From Datura wrightii (lineage: Eukaryota; Streptophyta; Magnoliopsida; Solanales; Solanaceae), in the NCBI GenBank assembly GCA_035772735.1, contig JASDFA010000010.1, positions 155,684,501-155,748,500 of the forward strand: a stretch of 64,000 bases of DNA, in the 5' to 3' direction. A model generated the notes under the pieces. It did not search any database. It saw nothing but the letters and a program-made list of their open reading frames with translations, and was not told the DNA's origin. This document shows, one piece after another, positions 58,463 through 64,000 of the stretch. Both the position numbers and the translations under genes were made by a program. Numbering within the stretch: position 1 is the stretch's first letter; each line of letters begins with the position of its first letter.

Positions 58463-60051
58463 ATGGACGGCGGTGGAGAAGGAGAGGAGTATAATCCCCG
58501 AACTGTTGAGGATGTTTTTAGGGATTTCAAGGGTCGTCGTGCTGCTTTGGTTAAGGCTCTTACCACAGGTTTTTCTCTTTGTCTTGATCGCTTCTTTTTT
58601 TCAAAGAAACCCTTCAGGCTCTTTTTTCATTAGTATGAGATTTGTATATTTTTGCAAACTAAAAGTTGCAATTTAGAAGTTTTTGAGAAAATCACAGGGC
58701 CCCCTGCGCTTTTTTTTCTTGTTGAAAAAAATTATAGATTTTTTGACTTCCCAAGTAGTAGGAGCGGTTTTTCCCTATGCTTCTACTGTTTTTTTTTATT
58801 TTTATTTTGTTTTCCTTCCTTTTGTTTCTTTATCTATTTGTCTTCATAAATAATGTATCTCTAACTAATTGGTTTTTGTGTTTTATTCCAGATGTGGAAG
58901 AATTTTATCAACAGTGCGATCCTGGTAAGGGTTTTCTTCCAGTTGGACTTTGACCTTCAGTATGTAATTTGGGAATCTTTTACTTGCATAACTTGTCAGT
59001 CTGACTGTCATTGCGGTTTTTGCGTCATTTTAGTTTTGGGTATTAGAGAATTTGATGTTGCACTAGAAAAAGATGCTGTCATTGTGTTCTATCTGTCAAC
59101 CAATGAACTTGCCATCATTGCAGAGTTTTATTTGTTCATTGGCAACTTTTGTGTGCAATTCAGTGTGTGCGCGCATGTTTTTCTGAAAATATTTCAAGGA
59201 AACAGAATCAGTTCATTATGAAGAAGTTAAACAGATTTGTGTTAGTTGTCATTGCTGATAACCATGTTCAAAAAATCTAGAACTGACCCACAGTGACCCT
59301 TTTTATCTGATACCCAGCCATTGACTTGACTTAGAAAGTAAATGTGATGTCTGATACGTGGGTTCGTTTTTTTGCATAGCTAAAGCTATAAAAAGCTGTT
59401 GTAATTATTCATATAAGATGCGGTCACATGCGAGAAAGAAGCTATGTTGAAGGAATCTGCACATCTGCTCCATTGCCTCCCCCCGCACTTCTTTCCCCTT
59501 GAACTGGCTCCCTTATCTGTCTAATGTGTTATAATGTGGTGATGACGTGTGCAAAGGTGGATCCGAAATTTTGTGTTTATCGGTTTTGGATTCTAGAAAA
59601 GAAAACTTATAGGGTTTGGATAAAATTATACATTTTAAATGGATTTTTTAACAAATATAGAGTTTTGGCCAAAGCTATTGAGTTCTGCCGAACCCATAGC
59701 CTTAACTCTAGCTCCACCCCTGAATATGTAATTGTGCTGATACAAGTGCTCAGAGTAGGAAGAAAGGATTAGGATGTGTTTTGGTCCTAGGAATTTATGT
59801 AGGAGCAGTCAATTGATTACCTCTTTTTTGTTACGACTAATTCAGCTTTTTCCTTTCTAGTTGCTCAATCTTCCATCTTTTATTTGTACTGCACATATAA
59901 TTGGGTCTCTTTGGAGAATATTAGGCTGCATTGGGTTTTTGAATCAGCTATAATGTTAAAACATTTGTGTAAAGGAAGTTGTCTCGAAAGACTTACAATT
60001 TTTTGGAATCTATTCAGACTTAACTAAAGATAGGGTAAGATGGAAGAAAAA

Positions 60052-60110
<59 letters not shown>

Positions 60111-63071
60111 CGACTAATTGGGGATATGTTTAATCATGTTAGTATATGCTTATTTAAGTCTGATACTTTTTAGGAGTATTTTAGCAATATTGTAGTTCGT
60201 AGGTTTATATACCAGTAAAATATAGAGAAATTCTATTTTTTTTTAAATTTATATGCTTGTAAATGTATAAAGAAATTCTAATATTATTTTTTTACTATTA
60301 TTTATACAGTGAAAAATAATAATTATTATAAGTTTGGCATGTCAAGTTCTCTGTAGTCCCTCCATTTTGTTACATTGGCCTAGGGAAAAGGCAAAAAATG
60401 ATTGAATAAGTGTAAACTCTCTTGCATATTTAGAAAATTCTATATTGCCATATCTGTAACAAGTATTTACCCAACGTAGAAGCAGAACACTACTTCTAAA
60501 TTACAGGACATTGAGCTCCAACATTTTTTTAAATCTCGAGTCTTGCTCATGATTTGATTTTACTCCCTTGCTTCTGTAGCTGTTGTAAATTAATTTACCT
60601 AAAAATAGTCGTATGTGGATGCATTTAGTGGTAATTTATGGATGAAAAGATTTGCTTAATACGTTTTCAAAAGTGAACTTGCTTTGCTGCTGGAAATGTC
60701 ATATGTAATGGCACTGACTCATACCCCTGCTATTGGTACTCTATTCTTTCTCTTTTAATTGAGGCTCAGTTTGTGGTAATATTATTTTGATAAAGCTTTG
60801 TGGTAGTTCTTACTATGCTCCTTTTTCACACCATGATCACCTTCATGGAGCTAAAAGCTTTTGATTAGCATTAACGTGGTGTACTTTAATTTGGTAATTT
60901 AATCCATCTTTTATGATTAATGTAGTTTCTATTTCAATTGGTTAAACATCTCCATTGTGTATTTTCCAGAGAAGGAAAACTTGTGCTTGTATGGGCTCCC
61001 AAATGAACTATGGGAGGTCAATCTGCCTGCTGAAGAAGTACCACCAGAGCTCCCCGAGCCTGCTCTTGGTATCAACTTTGCTAGAGATGGGATGCAAGAA
61101 AAGGACTGGCTATCCCTAGTTGCTGTCCATAGTGATTCTTGGTTGCTTTCTGTTGCCTTCTATTTTGGTGCTAGATTTGGATTTGATAAAGCCAGCAGGT
61201 ACTTCTTCTCATCCAAACTTCTATTTTTTGTCAGCCCAAATATTTCCATGCTTAAAGGTTGTTAAAAGGATCACTTGATTTAAAAATATATGTAGGTTAA
61301 TGCATATCTGTTGGTGATGTGATAAACTTACGATATATTTGCTTGCAGTAGTTCATTTGATACGATGTTCATATTTGATTCCCAGTTCTTCAATCTGTTC
61401 ATCTTTTTTCCTGCATCTATTTGATTTGGGATGTGTTGCATTGAAGTAATAGTTTTTCTTATGGTCGGTAATATAGTTCAGACAACTCTTGGTATCAAGC
61501 TGCTACTAACAGCCGTGCTACTGTTCCAGAGGAGGTAGAAATGTTAAGCCTGCTTAATATTAAGTCGCATGCATAGAGAATTATTGGGCATGGGCAGAAC
61601 TGCAATTAGAAAAGTAGATGTTCTAGTTGCAGGCTAAAAAGATTCTTCCTCCAGCTTGCATTATTTTTTATATATGGACAGATCTCAAATGGAATGTTAA
61701 TCAAAACAATAGAAAGTTGACCTCTTGTTGCTTGGATATCTGTATGATTAGCATACTCGACACTTGTAAACCTATTTTTGGCTAAGCACAGTCAATCAAC
61801 CAACATCGTAGTATTCAAGCTCAAGTATTTTCTTTGAAATTGTGAAAGAGCTCTTGTTGAGCAAGGTTCAATTTGATTTCATTACTACATTTTGTGTTTG
61901 CTACATGTAGGATCCTTTGTCACGGGGGTTTGATGAATCGAAAATGCTCCAACTTTTCACTTATTAGAAAAGTAAATTTGATGTTAATGGGAAAGTCATA
62001 TTCTGGTTATTTTCTCATTAGCACTACTGCATATAAGATAGAATAGTTTATTCACTACTTAAAAGAACAGGAATTAGTGATCGACAAATTCCACAGCTGA
62101 ACAACAAAATTGTCGCTAAACCTATTTAGCATTGATTTTCAAAAATTCTGTTAGCTACGAGCAATTTAGCGATGAAATTCATAGCTAATTCCATTATTTT
62201 TGGGTAGTGATTAGGTTCGCATTCCTATTAATCTACCCAAGATTGTGTCTCCTGTTTGAGACACACATCAGAATATCCATTGTCAATATGTGCCTCAGTG
62301 GTGACAGAAGTCATCACAGTTCCACACCTCATGAAGTTCACTGCATTCTTTTTCCTCTCCGATGCTCATACTTTCCTATTTTTGTTCAGGAAGAGGCTTT
62401 TCAACATGATAAATGATCTGCCTACAATATATGAAGTAGTGACTGGTGCTGCAAAGAAACAGCAGAAAGAAAAATCTTCCGGCCACAGTGGCAAAAAATC
62501 CAAGTCAAATTCCAAGGCTGTAAGTTCTATCATTGCACAATATGTTGGTTTGCAAGTCAGAAGTAGCATGTTTAAATTTTTCCGAGACAAAACTGCATTA
62601 GATGCATTGCATGACTTGGGAGCTGCTAATTTTGAAGTTTTATCAAGTATCTTGGATCTTGATTGAACAGCTGTCACGTTCTACTGTACATTTGTTTTTC
62701 TGTTTTCCGGGATACTAGAGGTTGTAAGGAGAGTTTGTCTGGCCACATGATCTTAACTTCTTTTGGTTTTATCATTATTTTACTTTTGGTGGCAAAAGCA
62801 GAGGGCATCAGATTATCAGCAGAAGTTCACAAAGTTGCAGCCTAAAGATGAAGAGGAGGTCTTGGATGAGCAGCAGGACGAGGATGAGCATGGAGAGACA
62901 CTGTGTGGTGCCTGTGGAGAGAATTATGCGGCAGATGAATTTTGGATATGCTGTGACATATGTGAAACGTGGTTTCATGGTAATTGTGTGAAGATTACCC
63001 CTGCCAAGGCGGAGAACATTAAGCAATACAAGTGTCCATCTTGTAGCAAGAGAGCTCGAGTTGACATATAA
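58463..63071 (+). CDS. Alfin-like PHD-finger protein, complete
   Basis: Five exons: 58463-58568, 58892-58924, 60970-61198, 62390-62519, 62802-63071; 768 nt, 255 aa, the usual Alfin-like length. The start MDGGGEGEEYNPRTVEDVFR is the family N-terminus. Residues about 1-140 form the Alfin (DUF3594) domain (QQCDPEKENLCLYGLPNE, ALGINFARDGMQEKDWLSLV, RKRLFNMINDLPTIYEVVTG). A basic Lys/Ser linker follows, then an acidic stretch (EEEVLDEQQDEDEH) and a C-terminal C4HC3 PHD finger (LCGACGENY, FWICCDICETWFHG, YKCPSCSKRAR) with the Tyr/Asp/Trp residues for methyl-lysine. Family members are nuclear readers of H3K4me3/2. One residue is missing next to SCSKRAR compared with the common SCSNKRAR. It lies downstream of CID4-C on the same strand as a separate gene. 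Which numbered AL ortholog it is I cannot say. Confidence 0.93.
59968..60112 (+). mobile_element. RTE-LINE 3' end with (TA)n tail in Alfin intron 2
   Basis: KEVVSKDLQFF and LTKDRVRWKKN are readable (59974-60050), the ORF2 C-terminus of RTE LINEs. They run straight into a (TA)n microsatellite (60055-60112). RTE elements often end in short repeats, so the microsatellite probably grew from the LINE tail. Confidence 0.55.
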
Positions 63072-63896
63072 AATCAGATAACATAGCAGCTTATGTTGGT
63101 CAGGTTATTCAGGCCGTTTGCGTATTAACTGGTGGAAGTTTAATGGCTATGATTCATCTTTGTATACCGTGGCTCTAACATGCACAGATGGGTAGGGTTC
63201 TAATTGTTGGTTTTGTTATAAATAGTCGTAAATTAGCAAAAAAAAAAAAAAAAAAACAGCTGCACACTCTGGTTTTAAACATTTAATCTCTCTATTGAGC
63301 TTCCACCTACTTTTCTATTCGTAATGTTTACTTCCATGCATTGACGTTGCTTAGAATTGTGAATTGTGGTCATGCTGATTACACCCTTCTTACATTACAC
63401 TTTTTTGGGTGCTGTTTTTTTTGGGACCCTGCTGATGCGAGATGATTTTATCCTTTTTAAAAAGTTATTATTGCACCAATCAAAAGGTGGTATACTCACA
63501 TCACATATTTCTTAGTTTGCCCTCGTCCAAAGAAATGAGAATTGTTCTTCACTTAATGCTAATGTTAATAATATATAGTCGAAATCCTTGGTTCTTGGCT
63601 ACAACGTTTCACTTTTTTCAGTTCTCTGAGGGGTGTGATGTGAATCCTCTTTTGTTTTTGTTTTTTCTTCTTTTTTGGTTGAAAGGGAAAGATGATTACA
63701 AATAATATCACATTACATTGTCCGTAAGATACAACTTTGGGTGTACGTGTTTGTTGCTTTTTACCTACGAAAAGACGACTTGGTTTAATATATAATTTAA
63801 ATTAAAATCGAATTGAATATCTGAATTTTTACTTTATTGATGAGGGTTTGATTCCTCCACCTTATCATCTCGCACCATTTCTCCTTTTTGTACCCT

Positions 63897-63948
<52 letters not shown>

Positions 63949-64000
63949 ATATATAAATATATTAGAGATTAAATCAAACCAAATGTAATGAGACATATCT
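63072..64000 (+). other. Alfin-like 3' UTR and downstream flank
   Basis: Continues from the stop at 63069-63071. An A-run lies at 63239-63257. The poly(A) site is not located. The rest is AT-rich with no gene seen. Confidence 0.6.
63899..63954. repeat. (AT)n(GT)n microsatellite
   Basis: An uninterrupted at repeat, then gtgtgtgtgt, then atatata. Confidence 0.9.

Noticed and set aside
62256..62666. 136-aa frame spanning Alfin exon 4
   Set aside because: Only 62390-62519 is coding; the rest reads into introns on both sides. The frame after 62520 is not conserved with the family, and splicing to 62802 restores the known protein.

Overview
This is nuclear DNA of a flowering plant, most likely a Solanaceae (Solanum-like) genome. 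The coding capacity sits in many short exons with GT-AG introns. The repeats are those of nightshade genomes: a Solanaceae-type tRNA SINE, Stowaway and other MITEs, plant L1 and RTE LINEs, and an LTR element with an initiator-tRNA-Met primer site. There is no sign of bacterial or organellar gene organisation. I had no database access, so family names rest on recognising conserved protein motifs.

Two gene families make up the locus. The first is a plant ataxin-2 protein of the CID3/CID4 type (poly(A)-binding-protein-interacting; Lsm + LsmAD + PAM2). The second is an Alfin-like PHD-finger chromatin reader. They lie in the same direction, CID4 followed by Alfin-like. One pair is complete: CID4-C (14 coding exons, 40179-53790, 625 aa by my splicing) and Alfin-like-C (5 exons, 58463-63071, 255 aa).

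The other copies are damaged relatives. CID4-A (1129-14825) has lost coding exons 1-2 but keeps an open frame through exons 3-14. It carries a 72-bp in-frame duplication in exon 4, a duplicated exon 12 and a nearly full-length LINE between the two exon-12 copies. After it comes only exon 1 of an Alfin-like copy (17433-17671), cut off by an LTR retroelement. CID4-B (about 25240-31205) has exons 1-4 only, with a SINE in exon 1, a 1-bp frameshift in exon 2 and a stop in exon 4.

The layout can be read as history. A CID4-Alfin pair was duplicated (A block and C block). An LTR element (17672-20650) replaced the end of the A-block Alfin gene. Then a segment running from inside that LTR, through the CID4 promoter and 5' intron, into CID4 intron 4 was tandemly duplicated (first copy 19944-31291, second from 31294). 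CID4-B is therefore truncated at the duplication breakpoint itself. Later insertions (MITEs, SINE, LINE fragments) differ between the two copies, so each copy supplies empty sites for the other.

Region by region: 1-1128 remnant of CID4-A intron 1 with a filler-DNA deletion; 1129-15470 CID4-A; 15471-17432 AT-rich spacer; 17433-17671 Alfin exon fragment; 17672-25239 LTR element and MITE-rich spacer; 25240-31291 CID4-B with a LINE-loaded 5' intron; 31294-34499 second copy of the spacer plus a LINE fragment; 34500-54430 CID4-C with its 5' intron; 54431-58462 AT-rich spacer; 58463-63071 Alfin-like-C; 63072-64000 its 3' UTR and flank.
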